The notes under the pieces were generated by a model. That model was not told the DNA's origin, did not search any database, and was given only the letters and a program-made list of their open reading frames with translations. Source: M3007 sp031425035 (GTDB lineage: Bacteria; Bacteroidota; Bacteroidia; Chitinophagales; Saprospiraceae). Taken from it: 64,000 nt of DNA. The stretch is taken from NCBI GenBank assembly GCA_031425035.1, contig JANPIN010000040.1, positions 1 to 64,000 on the forward strand, given 5' to 3'. Below are positions 47,094 to 55,198 of this stretch, piece by piece. A program made the translations under genes and the position numbers. Numbering within the stretch: the first letter of the stretch is position 1; each line of letters opens with the position of its first letter.

Positions 47094-47285
47094 TACATCT
47101 AAAATCTTGTAACCCCCGATTCTTCAGTCGGGGGCAAAGACTACCCACAATTCCATCTATCATCTTTGCAAAACATCAACATCTACCTGCCATGATGTGG
47201 ATGTTTTGTAAAGATGCTAGATGTGAGGGGGAGAGAGGTCAAATTCCCCCGACTGAAGTGCGGGGGTTACAAGATGTTAAATGTG
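47094..47285. repeat. REPIN-like palindromic element
   Basis: Two small hairpins in opposite orientation frame the element: CCCCCG...CGGGGG at 47113-47134 and at 47246-47266, each with the ATCTTGTAACCCCCG flank (CATCTTGTAACCCCCG on the minus strand on the right). Inside, ~30 bp arms (CATCTATCATCTTTGCAAAA on the left) pair with three mismatches, so the whole 190 bp can fold on itself. No coding sequence. It resembles pairs of REP hairpins mobilised by RAYT transposases; no such transposase lies in the window. Confidence 0.65.
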
Positions 47286-47395
47286 TATGCAAGGTAGATC
47301 ATGTCGGTTTTGTGAGTAATCGTTTGGGTGTAGCCGTTGGTCGTCAGCAATTTACATGTTGACAGGGGCAAAGAAAAAAGCTGCCGCTGACAACC

Positions 47396-48121
47396 CTATG
47401 TCAGCGGATGTCCCGGATTTTCGGAAATTTCTTTTTGTATATTTTGCAGGTAGTCCTGCAGCTCCAGGTGATCGCTTTTCCGGAACGGCTGTATGGTCGG
47501 CCGGAGTTGCTGAATGCGCGAGGTGCGAAAATCGCGGTAGTCCTGGCGCAGGTGGCACCAGGCGATGAGGTGCCAGTTGAGTGCGTAAAAAGTGAGGCCG
47601 ATGGGTTCCACTTCCCGTTCGCTGGCCTCGTTTTGCTGGTTGAGGTAGGTTAGGCGGACGATCGTTTTGTTGATAATGGCGTTTTGCAGCGGCGTCAGAT
47701 AGTCGGTGGCCGGCATCAGATGCTCGTATTTATCCGGCACAAAATGGGCGGTCTGCGCCTGCGAGCGTTCCATATTCTCCTGCTGCGCACGGTTCAGTAC
47801 CATTTTGATCTTCGTCAGCGCCGCGCCGAAATGCTGCTGGATGGATTTATCGGCAAAACGCAGCACCAGCGGTTCGGCCAGGGATAATGCGTTCACCTCT
47901 TCCAGGGTCAGCGAAACCGGTGGCAGGAAGAAACCGTTGCCGACGGAATACCCTTTTTCCGCTGCAAAAAACAAGGGCACGCCGATTTCACCGATGGCCC
48001 GTAAATCGCGGAACACGGTACGTTCACTGATGCCGTAGTGCGCGGCAATTTGCGGCACGGTCAGCGATTTCTTGGCCTGCAACAGGGTGATCATGCCCAT
48101 GAGGCGGTCGATGCGGTTCAT
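47396..48121 (-). CDS. WYL-domain helix-turn-helix regulator
   Basis: A 241-residue protein with an N-terminal winged helix (TVPQIAAHYGISERTVFRDL) and a C-terminal WYL domain (ALNWHLIAWCHLRQDYRDFR), as in the YafY family. Ligand and target genes are unknown. It lies 54 bp downstream of nagA in the same direction, so the two could share a transcript. Confidence 0.9.
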   Translation of the reverse strand: MNRIDRLMGMITLLQAKKSLTVPQIAAHYGISERTVFRDLRAIGEIGVPLFFAAEKGYSVGNGFFLPPVSLTLEEVNALSLAEPLVLRFADKSIQQHFGAALTKIKMVLNRAQQENMERSQAQTAHFVPDKYEHLMPATDYLTPLQNAIINKTIVRLTYLNQQNEASEREVEPIGLTFYALNWHLIAWCHLRQDYRDFRTSRIQQLRPTIQPFRKSDHLELQDYLQNIQKEISENPGHPLT

Positions 48122-48175
48122 TGGAAGGGTTTGGAAGGTTTGGAGGGTTTGATGGTTGGGTGGTATTATTGTAAA

Positions 48176-49276
48176 TCATTCATTGGCAAACCGTTCCACC
48201 AACTCCAGTCCCGGGTTCAGCCACAAAAAATCCACCTTTCGCCCCACCGCAATTTTACCGAACTCCCCCTCCAGCCCCATCACCTGCGCCGGATACAGCG
48301 ACGCCATACGCAGCGCTTCTTCCAGCGGCATACCCGCCTGATACACGCAGTTTTTCACCGCCTGTAACATCGTGAGCGCTGAGCCGGATAAAGTACCGTC
48401 GGCGACCACGTACTTATCGCCGTCGCGCCGGTGCGCGTATTGTCCATGCGGGTTTTCCGTAACGGCATCGGTAATGAGGAACAAACGTTCCTGCAGCATT
48501 TTCTTAGCCACCCGAATAGCGGCAAAATCGACGTGGTAACCATCGGCGACCAGGCTCACGCGCACGGTCGGGTGGTTGAAAATAGCGCCGACCAGTCCGG
48601 GCTCGCGGTGCTGAAGGGCCGACATGGCGTTGAAAATATGGGTCGCCGTACGAATGCCGCCGTCAAAAGCCGCCTGCGCCTGCCGGTAGGTGGCGTTGGA
48701 ATGCCCGGCGGAAATCACGACCTCGCGCTGCTGCATAAAAAAATCCAGCACCTCCGGCGGACAGATTTCGGGCGCGATGGTCATCATTTTTACCACGCCG
48801 CGGCCCTGATCGAAGAGTTTGCGTACGCTGTCCAGGTCGGGCGTACGCACATACTGGGGCAAATGCGCGCCGCGTTTGGCCGGGTGAATAAACGGGCCTT
48901 CCAGGTGTAAACCCAGTACGCCCGGCCGGCCCTGCTGCCAGTAATCCCGGACGGCGGCAATGGCGGCCAGGGTAACCGCTTCCGAATGCGTGGCCAGGGT
49001 GGGCATGAAATGACTGGCGCCCCCACTTAAGCAATAATCATAGGTAGCGGATAGCGCTTCCACGGAAGGGAACTCCCCGAAAAACTGGCCATGGCCGCCA
49101 TAGATCTGTAAGTCCAGAAAAGCGGGGACCAACCAGCCGTTTTGCAGATCTACTTTTTCGGCCTCCGGGGGCAGGGTCTCGGAAAAACCGAGTATGCGTC
49201 CGTTTTCCGTTAAAAGGCAGGGGCCATGTAAGGTTTCCGAGCCGGTAAAGAAGTAACCGTTGAAATAAGCCGTCAT
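48176..49276 (-). CDS. nagA: N-acetylglucosamine-6-phosphate deacetylase
   Basis: A 366-residue amidohydrolase. The catalytic metal glutamate is in HLEGPFIHPAKRGAH, metal histidines in SAGHSNATY and TATHIFNAMS, and the catalytic aspartate in LITDAVTEN. It removes the acetyl group from GlcNAc-6-P in amino sugar recycling. No nagB or transporter is next to it. Confidence 0.92.
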   Translation of the reverse strand: MTAYFNGYFFTGSETLHGPCLLTENGRILGFSETLPPEAEKVDLQNGWLVPAFLDLQIYGGHGQFFGEFPSVEALSATYDYCLSGGASHFMPTLATHSEAVTLAAIAAVRDYWQQGRPGVLGLHLEGPFIHPAKRGAHLPQYVRTPDLDSVRKLFDQGRGVVKMMTIAPEICPPEVLDFFMQQREVVISAGHSNATYRQAQAAFDGGIRTATHIFNAMSALQHREPGLVGAIFNHPTVRVSLVADGYHVDFAAIRVAKKMLQERLFLITDAVTENPHGQYAHRRDGDKYVVADGTLSGSALTMLQAVKNCVYQAGMPLEEALRMASLYPAQVMGLEGEFGKIAVGRKVDFLWLNPGLELVERFANE

Positions 49277-49346
49277 AATATTCGCTTTGAGCGCGTTAAT
49301 GTCGGACTATTCAGGGAATAATAATACAGGGTGGTTTCGCAGGTTC

Positions 49347-49393
49347 GCGCAGATTTTACGCAGATTTTTTTTGCGCAGATTTTACACAGATTT
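49347..49393. repeat. Short direct repeat of a GCGCAGATTTTACxCAGATTT unit
   Basis: The 21-bp unit occurs at 49347-49367 and 49373-49393 with one mismatch. The unit itself contains two CGCAGATTTT-like parts. It is a simple intergenic repeat of the kind dispersed in many Bacteroidota genomes. Confidence 0.5.
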
Positions 49394-49447
49394 AAAAAAT
49401 AAATGTGGAGGCAAATGGAGGGTGCATGGCAAATCTTCGTTTCGCAG

Positions 49448-49514
49448 AGGAGTTGTAAGAAGTAAGAAGTGACACTTTTTTGAAAAGTGTCACTTCTTAC
49501 TTCTTACAACTCCT
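49448..49514. repeat. Perfect 32-bp hairpin with 3-nt loop
   Basis: Arms 49448-49479 and 49483-49514 are exact reverse complements; the core reads AGAAGTAAGAAGTGACACTT. A perfect stem of this length is more than a terminator needs. Confidence 0.8.
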
Positions 49515-49558
49515 TTACAAAACTTTCCAATGCATCCTTAAAGAAAACACATAAAAAA

Positions 49559-49584
49559 CCCCGTTGGAGGAAGATCCAACGGGG
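49559..49584 (-). terminator. Terminator of the Usp operon
   Basis: On the minus strand CCCCGTTGGA pairs with TCCAACGGGG around a 6-nt loop and is followed by TTTTTTAT. It is 147 bp downstream of the Usp fusion gene. Confidence 0.75.
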
Positions 49585-49657
49585 TAGTCCGCTTTCAAAA
49601 TTGGTTTCTCAATGTTATAGATACTTGGGATAGTTTGATGGTTTGAAGGGTTTGTTT

Positions 49658-49720
49658 GTTTGATGGTTTGATGGTTGGGGGAAGTTCCTTGGATTTCCCC
49701 CAACCATCAAACCATCAAAC
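49658..49720. repeat. Perfect 26-bp hairpin made of GGTTTGAT repeats
   Basis: Arms 49658-49683 and 49695-49720 pair exactly around an 11-nt loop; the arm is built from TTTGATGG repeats ending in GGGGGAA. Related unpaired GGTTTGGA repeats are seen at 48122-48158 and, in reverse, at 54150-54193. Confidence 0.75.
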
Positions 49721-49730
49721 CAACCCCTCC

Positions 49731-50960
49731 CTACCGCAACATATCATCATCCGAATGAATGATCAGCATGGGCAGGTCTCCGCTGGCCACGGCTTCGCGG
49801 GTGATGCTGCGATGCAGGATATTTTCCCAGAAACTGCGCTGATGCGTGACGAAGACCAGCAGGTCGATGCGGTGGCCGGTAACGTAGTCGTACAGACCGC
49901 CCAGCACGTCGTCGCTGACGATTTTACGGTATAAAAACGGCTCGTCTATATGCGACTCCTGGTAGCTGGCTTCAAAAAGTTTCCGCTCGAGGGTCAGGCC
50001 TTGTTCACCGCCGGGTCCGACGTGGACAAAATGGAGCTGGCCTTCAAAATGCCGGGCAAAAGAAATGGCCTGGCGGATGCGCAGCGTACTCAGGGAATCG
50101 AAATTACTGGCGTACAGCACATCCCGGAAACCCCGAAACTCCACGTCGGGGGGCACCAGCAGCACCGGACAGTGGGCGCGTTTGGAGACCTCCATACTCA
50201 CCGAACCGAACAGTTTTTTACCCAGTGTTCCCCGCGTTTTCGTACCCAGGATCAGTAAGTCCACATCCAGTGAACAGGCTTCCAGGGCCGCTTCCGGCAC
50301 ACCGTAGATCACCTTCGAACTACAGGCCAGGGCGGCATTGGGGGCCGGTTCGCCCGGTGCGCCGACACCGGGTAAATCATATTTTACCCCCAGCGTAGCC
50401 AGCGTGTCCCGGATAAACGTATCCAGTTCGAGCTGCATGGTATGCTGATAGCCCGACAGAAAACCGGAGGCGGAGGGCGTATGACCCACAAAAATGCTAT
50501 CCATGGCGTACACCACTTCCAGGCTGGCCCCCACCTGCCTGGCGACCTGCCAGGCAAAGCGCAAGGCATTGTCCGAGCCTTCAGTCAGGTCCACCGCAAC
50601 CGCTATCCGGCGCAGGTGATGCAATTTGCTGCGGTGCAGGTAACGGTCGCGCAGCATATCCACCACCTCGTTGGAAGTCGGCACGCTGCCCTGGAGCATT
50701 AACTGGCCGTCCAGCAAAATAGCCGGTAATTCCGTAACGCCCGCCAGCGCAATGGCATTGGGTTCGGAGACCTCGATGATCTTATGATCTACCGGGAATT
50801 TCACGAGGGCTTCCTCGACGTTGGTACGCAGTTGCTGACTGGCGATGTCGTGGTTGCCCAATAGTTTAATATGCGCTTTTCCGCAGCCCTTACAGCCGCC
50901 GTCGCATTTTTCAGGCGTTTGCTGGTTGGCCTGACCTGGGGAGAATTTAAGTTCAATCAT
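49731..50960 (-). CDS. Thioredoxin-like domain fused to two universal stress protein domains
   Basis: A 409-residue fusion. Residues 1-28 hold a cysteine cluster (C19, C23, C26 in EKCDGGCKGCGKAH) that may bind metal. Residues ~30-110 resemble the small thioredoxin-like (MTH895) fold but lack the CxxC site. Two UspA domains follow, the first ~115-275 with an ATP-binding-type tail (LGTKTRGTLGKKLFGSVS), the second ~280-405 degenerate. Usp proteins respond to starvation and low oxygen. It overlaps the CBS gene by 4 bp (ATGA) and has its own terminator. Confidence 0.85.
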   Translation of the reverse strand: MIELKFSPGQANQQTPEKCDGGCKGCGKAHIKLLGNHDIASQQLRTNVEEALVKFPVDHKIIEVSEPNAIALAGVTELPAILLDGQLMLQGSVPTSNEVVDMLRDRYLHRSKLHHLRRIAVAVDLTEGSDNALRFAWQVARQVGASLEVVYAMDSIFVGHTPSASGFLSGYQHTMQLELDTFIRDTLATLGVKYDLPGVGAPGEPAPNAALACSSKVIYGVPEAALEACSLDVDLLILGTKTRGTLGKKLFGSVSMEVSKRAHCPVLLVPPDVEFRGFRDVLYASNFDSLSTLRIRQAISFARHFEGQLHFVHVGPGGEQGLTLERKLFEASYQESHIDEPFLYRKIVSDDVLGGLYDYVTGHRIDLLVFVTHQRSFWENILHRSITREAVASGDLPMLIIHSDDDMLR

Positions 50961-51424
50961 ACGGAACCATTGTTTTCATAAACCATGCTTGGGTCGGCAG
51001 CTCTCTCCTCGCCAAGCGCTTTCAGAATATCGAAAGGGGTAATAATGCCCACCAGCTCGCCATTATCGACCACCGGCAGGGCGTGAAAACGGTTGATGGT
51101 GAAAATTTCCACGGCGACATTGAGACGATCGGAGGACTCCACCTTGCCCAGGCGTTTGGTCATCAGGTCTTTCGCCAGGGTACGTTCCAGGCGTTTGGCA
51201 TTGAGCAGCCGGTCATCTTCGCTCACGGAATCGCCGCCCATAAAGTAATCAAAATCGGAGCGGCTGATAATACCGACGATTTGACGGAAATGCACGACCG
51301 GCAAATGGTGGAATTTATGATTGTCAAATATATCTTTGACGGTGGTCAGGGACTCTTCCGGATTGACGGTCACTAATTGGGTATGATCGGTCATCAGGGA
51401 CGAAACGGGTGCGAACAAGTTCAT
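50957..51424 (-). CDS. CBS-domain pair protein
   Basis: A 155-residue protein consisting of two CBS domains (VKDIFDNHKFHHLPVVHFRQ and VAVEIFTINRFHALPVVDNG), a Bateman module that binds adenine nucleotides and may sense energy state. It is the first gene of the two-gene operon with the Usp fusion, and is divergent from the receiver-Crp regulator. Confidence 0.9.
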   Translation of the reverse strand: MNLFAPVSSLMTDHTQLVTVNPEESLTTVKDIFDNHKFHHLPVVHFRQIVGIISRSDFDYFMGGDSVSEDDRLLNAKRLERTLAKDLMTKRLGKVESSDRLNVAVEIFTINRFHALPVVDNGELVGIITPFDILKALGEERAADPSMVYENNGSV

Positions 51425-51509
51425 AGTCGTGCGAATTTTTTGTTAATAATAATGGTACAAAGGTGCCGCAGTCCATCCCGGGGCGGAATGATGACGCTTA
51501 ACTAACAGG

Positions 51510-51523
51510 TTGATTAAAATCAC
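51510..51523. promoter_or_regulatory. FNR/CRP-type box in the divergent spacer
   Basis: TTGATTAAAATCAC matches the FNR consensus TTGAT-N4-ATCAA at nine of ten positions. It lies between the CBS/Usp operon and the receiver-Crp gene, centred about 44 bp before the ATG at 51561. Confidence 0.6.
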
Positions 51524-51546
51524 TTACCTGGCTGAGTCCGGTAAAG

Positions 51547-51554
51547 TACATTTG
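51547..51554 (+). promoter_or_regulatory. -7 promoter box of the receiver-Crp gene
   Basis: TACATTTG is an exact TAnnTTTG. Transcription would start at or a few bases before the ATG at 51561, i.e. a leaderless or nearly leaderless mRNA, with the FNR-type box near -43. Confidence 0.55.
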
Positions 51555-51560
51555 CCTACC

Positions 51561-52601
51561 ATGAAAAAAATCCTCATTATCGAAGACAATCAGGATGTCC
51601 GCGAGAACCTCGCCGAGATCCTCGAACTGAGTGGTTACACCGCCCTCACCGCCGAAAATGGTAAGGTTGGCGCCGCCAAAGCGCAAACGGACCTGCCCGA
51701 TCTGATTCTATGTGACATTATGATGCCCGAACTGGACGGTTACGGCGTGCTGCATATTCTCAGCCGGCAGGCCACGACGGCCGATATTCCCTTCATTTTT
51801 CTGACCGCCAAGGCCGAGAAGGAAGACTTTCGCCGGGGCATGGCGCTGGGCGCGGACGACTACATCGTCAAACCTTTCGATGACGCCGTGTTATTGCAGA
51901 CCATTGAAAGCCGTTTGAAAAAAAGTGAGCGTTTGCGGGCGGCTTCGGCGCAGGCCGGCGGTTCGCTCGAACGTTTTATCGATGAAGCGCGGGCCCTGGA
52001 AGCCATCAAACATTTATCCGAAAATCGGGAAGTACGCAACTATAAGCGCAAAGACCTGATCTTTCGCGAAGGCGAACATCCGCGCTGGCTGTATTTTGTG
52101 GAAAGCGGTAAGGTCAAGATTTTTAAAACCAGTGACGACGGGCGCGAACTCATTGTGAAAGTGGCGCAAACGGGTGATTTTCTGGGTTTTCTCGCCCTTT
52201 TTAAAGAAGACGCCTACCAGGAAAGTGCCGCCGCGCTGGAAGATTGCAGCATCAAATTAGTGCCCAAGCAGGACTTCGCGGCCCTGGTATTCGGCAACCG
52301 CGACGTGAATGCCCGGTTCATTAAAATGCTGGCCAGCCACATTGCCGAACGCGAACAGCAACTCATCGAACTGGCTTATAATTCGGTGCGCAAACGCGTA
52401 GCCACGGCGCTCACCCACCTGAGCGACCAAAGCGGTCCCGCCATCCACCTGCTGCGCGAAGACCTGGCCGCCCTGGCCGGAACCGCCAAGGAAACCCTCA
52501 TCCGTACGCTCACCGATTTTAAAAATGAAGGCATGTTGGATATAAAAGACGGCCTGGTAACGGTGCTGAAACTGGAGAAACTGCGGGTGATGCCGAATTA
52601 G
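51561..52601 (+). CDS. Receiver domain fused to Crp/Fnr-type transcription regulator
   Basis: A 346-residue fusion. Residues 1-120 form a receiver domain (D9 acidic pocket, D52 in LILCDIMMPELDG, K in YIVKPFDD). Residues ~150-260 form a cyclic-nucleotide-binding-like barrel (GEHPRWLYFVESGKVKIF), followed by a Crp-type HTH (REDLAALAGTAKETLIRTLT). No Fnr-type N-terminal cysteine cluster is evident. It could integrate phosphorylation and a small-molecule signal. ATG 51561 gives a clean receiver start; an upstream TTG at 51510 overlaps the FNR-type box and is unlikely. It may regulate itself and the divergent stress operon (inference). Confidence 0.9.
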   Translation: MKKILIIEDNQDVRENLAEILELSGYTALTAENGKVGAAKAQTDLPDLILCDIMMPELDGYGVLHILSRQATTADIPFIFLTAKAEKEDFRRGMALGADDYIVKPFDDAVLLQTIESRLKKSERLRAASAQAGGSLERFIDEARALEAIKHLSENREVRNYKRKDLIFREGEHPRWLYFVESGKVKIFKTSDDGRELIVKVAQTGDFLGFLALFKEDAYQESAAALEDCSIKLVPKQDFAALVFGNRDVNARFIKMLASHIAEREQQLIELAYNSVRKRVATALTHLSDQSGPAIHLLREDLAALAGTAKETLIRTLTDFKNEGMLDIKDGLVTVLKLEKLRVMPN

Positions 52602-52660
52602 GGAGGCTTTAGGGAAAAGCCCTATTCGAACCGACAACGCATCAGGGCCAAGCGGCTATT

Positions 52661-53005
52661 TTCATCCGTTTCGAGGTACTGCTGCTCGGCAACCTTGGCA
52701 AAGACCCCGAAGTGCAAAACTGAGCAGGCCATATCCAAGTAGCCAAATTTACGCTTGCCACCACCGAGGGCTATATGGACGAGAACGGTCAGTTGCATTC
52801 GCAGACCGAATGGCATAATATCGTGCTTTGGCGTGGCTTGGCCGAGTTGGCTGAGAAATACCTGAAGAAGGGAAGCATGCTACACATAGAAGGGAAAAAC
52901 TGAACCCGCTCCTACGAGGATAAACAAGGCGTAACGCGTTATGTGACGGAAGTGGTCGGGTAGAAAATCATCCTGCCCGATAAAAAAAAAGGGCACCAAC
53001 AATAA
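52661..53005 (+). pseudogene. ssb: Single-stranded DNA-binding protein gene with three nonsense codons
   Basis: One frame reads LLLGNLGKDPEV, then VAKFTLATTEGYMDENGQLH, QTEWHNIVLWRGLAELAEKY, LKKGSMLHIEGK and TRSYEDKQGVTRYVTEVVG, a typical SSB core. It is broken by TGA at 52721 and 52901 and TAG at 52961, with no frameshift; the second and third stops sit where CGA (Arg) and CAG (Gln) would be expected, i.e. C-to-T changes. The normal start is also missing. The frame ends at 53005. Confidence 0.85.
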
Positions 53006-53017
53006 CAGACATTAATT

Positions 53018-54091
53018 ATGGCATTAAACAAAATATTATTTTTAAGCTGTTTGACAATTTTTACTTCCTGCAACGGACAAGAAAAACCAAACCCAGGTAA
53101 AGACCCAAATACTTCCAAACCAAGTCCAGCCATAATAAAAAACTTTAGGACAAGTGCTACTGCACCAGACTTTGATACTACTTTAGTCAGCCAATATATC
53201 CGAAGTATTTTTCAGGACTCAAAAGGGAATATATGGTTTGGTACTATAAGCGAAGGAGTAGTGAGGTATGACGAAAAAACACTAACCTATTTTTCCAATA
53301 CTGATGGTTTTATTAACACCTCAGTCTTTGCTATCAATGAAGATAAAAATGGTAATATTTGGTTTGGGACTGACCAAGGTGTTTATAGATATGATGGAAA
53401 AGCCTTTAAAAATTATAGTCAAAAAGATGGACTGAGCCATATAGTTATAAGCCGAAAAAGTATTCTCGTTGACAAATCGGGTAATATTTGGGTAGGCACT
53501 CATGGTGGGGTTTACCAATATGATCCCTCTGCAGATGCAAAAGGCGGTCAATGCTTTTCGCTATTTCCATTACTCACGTCTATAAATGTTGCAGGTATTA
53601 TGGAAGACAAAAATGGAAATATTTGGTTTGCTTCTTCTGATAAAGGTGTCTTTCGCTATGATGGAAAAACGATTGTAAACTTCAATGAAAAAGAAGGTTT
53701 GAGTGAGAACTATGCAGGTGGTATTGAACAAGACCAAACAGGCAATATGTGGTTTACAATGAAAAACGGTATTTGCAAATTTGACGGCAAAACTTTTACA
53801 GAATATACTTCCAATGACGGCTTAGGTGGAACAGAATTTTGGGGAATAATTATAGAACAGTCAGGTATCGTTTGGATTACAGCACGAGGCAGCACAACAA
53901 GATTTGACCCTTCAGTTCCCCTATCAAATCCAAATGCGTTTACAGTGTTTACATCTGCAGACGGTTTTACTTGTTGTGTTCAAAGTATGTTTCAAGACAA
54001 ATCGGGAACTATGTGGTGGGGTACGGGTCAAGGTCTTTACCGGTTTAACGGCACTCGATTTTATCAAGTTAAACAGATTGGACCGTGGTAG
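53018..54091 (+). CDS. Two-component-regulator-type propeller lipoprotein (Reg_prop repeats)
   Basis: A 357-residue lipoprotein (signal peptide ending FTSC). The mature part consists of seven or so Reg_prop beta-propeller blades with the pattern GNIWFGT...GVxRYDGK...F...DGL. It lacks the membrane and kinase parts usually attached to such propellers in hybrid sensors, so it may be a stand-alone sensor or binding protein. The gene is far AT-richer than its surroundings, which points to recent acquisition. It starts 12 bp after the ssb pseudogene. Confidence 0.85.
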   Translation: MALNKILFLSCLTIFTSCNGQEKPNPGKDPNTSKPSPAIIKNFRTSATAPDFDTTLVSQYIRSIFQDSKGNIWFGTISEGVVRYDEKTLTYFSNTDGFINTSVFAINEDKNGNIWFGTDQGVYRYDGKAFKNYSQKDGLSHIVISRKSILVDKSGNIWVGTHGGVYQYDPSADAKGGQCFSLFPLLTSINVAGIMEDKNGNIWFASSDKGVFRYDGKTIVNFNEKEGLSENYAGGIEQDQTGNMWFTMKNGICKFDGKTFTEYTSNDGLGGTEFWGIIIEQSGIVWITARGSTTRFDPSVPLSNPNAFTVFTSADGFTCCVQSMFQDKSGTMWWGTGQGLYRFNGTRFYQVKQIGPW

Positions 54092-54287
54092 TCAGCATAA
54101 AGTGGTTTTGAATAAAGCCGGATTTCAAATAGCTGATAACCAGATATTCAAACCGACAAACCTTTCCAACCAACAAACCTCCAAACCTTCCTTTGCATTT
54201 TTAGCCAATTTTAAGAATACCTACACTCCCCTTTAACCTGCACACCGCCATTTTTGCCGTAGTTTTTAACCTGTAAAATCACGCAAA

Positions 54288-54705
54288 ATGGACAGTATTC
54301 ATTGGCATTTAATGCTCAACCATTTTCCCATAATCGGGACCCTGCTCGGCGTCGGCGTCATGGCCTACGGTTATTTCACCGGTCCGCCACCACCCAAAAA
54401 GCGGCCTTATTCACCTGGGTGGCGATGGCCCTGATCGCTATTCCGGTCTTCCTGACCGGCGAACCGGCGGAAGAAAGCGTAGAAAACCTGCCCGGCGTTT
54501 CGGAAGCCCTGATCGGGCAACACGAGGATGCCGCCACCTGGGCGCTGTGGGTGATGGAAGCGTTGGGATTATTATCGCTGGCCGCGCTTTTATTCGCGTT
54601 TAAAGGAGAACAAACTAAAAAAACGCTTTACGGTGCCGCTTTTGCCTTGAGTTTAGTTACTTTCGGCTTAATGGGCTATACGGGTTATTTAGGTGGGCAG
54701 ATCCG
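54288..54705 (+). pseudogene. Frameshifted DUF2231-like membrane protein gene
   Basis: From ATG 54288 the frame reads MDSIHWHLMLNHFPIIGTLL, typical for DUF2231-type membrane proteins. About 100 bp in, the frame shifts; the continuation (AALFTWVAMALIAIPVFLTG, later GEPAEESVENLPGVSEALIG and the last membrane helix) is in the frame that ends at 54721. The sequence GYTGYLGGQIR then runs directly into a histidine-kinase sequence, so the original 3' end is lost. Confidence 0.75.
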
Positions 54706-54996
54706 CTCAGCAATGCCTTGAAATATGCGTCCCGGCCGGGTCGACTGGCCATTAGCTGGGATCAACAGACCAAATCGCTGGTCTTTCAGGACGATGGACC
54801 GGGCATTTCGGCACAACATCTGCCGCGTATTTTCGATCGCTTTTATCGCATAGATGCCTCGCGGAACGCTAAAGTTCCGGGGACGGGGCTGGGGCTGTCC
54901 ATCGCGAAAAAACTGGCCAATTTGCAAGGACTTCAGTTGGCCGTCACCAGCGGCGAGGGGCAGGGAACCACCTTTTTCCTGCAATTCCCGGTTTGA
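54706..54996 (+). pseudogene. 3' fragment of a histidine kinase (ATPase domain)
   Basis: The frame from 54706 reads LSNALKYA, FQDDGPGIS, RIFDRFYRID and GTGLGLSIAKKLA, i.e. the N, G1, F and G2 boxes of a HATPase_c domain of an EnvZ/PhoR-type kinase. All upstream parts are missing; it is fused to the DUF2231 remnant, which suggests a deletion between two neighbouring genes. Confidence 0.8.
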
Positions 54997-55198
54997 TTTT
55001 AAGCCATTTTTTAGAAAACCAGCAGTTCGCTTAAAGGTCGGCTCCCGCAATTTTGTGGTATCAAATCACGCCGCCCAAACGCTGCGGTATTTCGATGACC
55101 AGCACAGAAAAATTTATCACCATCGCCAAATTATAAGCGCGGAAGTACTACTTTGTGTCGGTTAGTTTTTACGAAAAAAAGGGGTACCCACCAGAAAC

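Noticed and set aside
52661..53005. Recoding of TGA/TAG in the ssb frame
   Set aside because: Other genes in the window use TGA and TAG as normal stops, and the gene also lacks a proper start, so decay is simpler.
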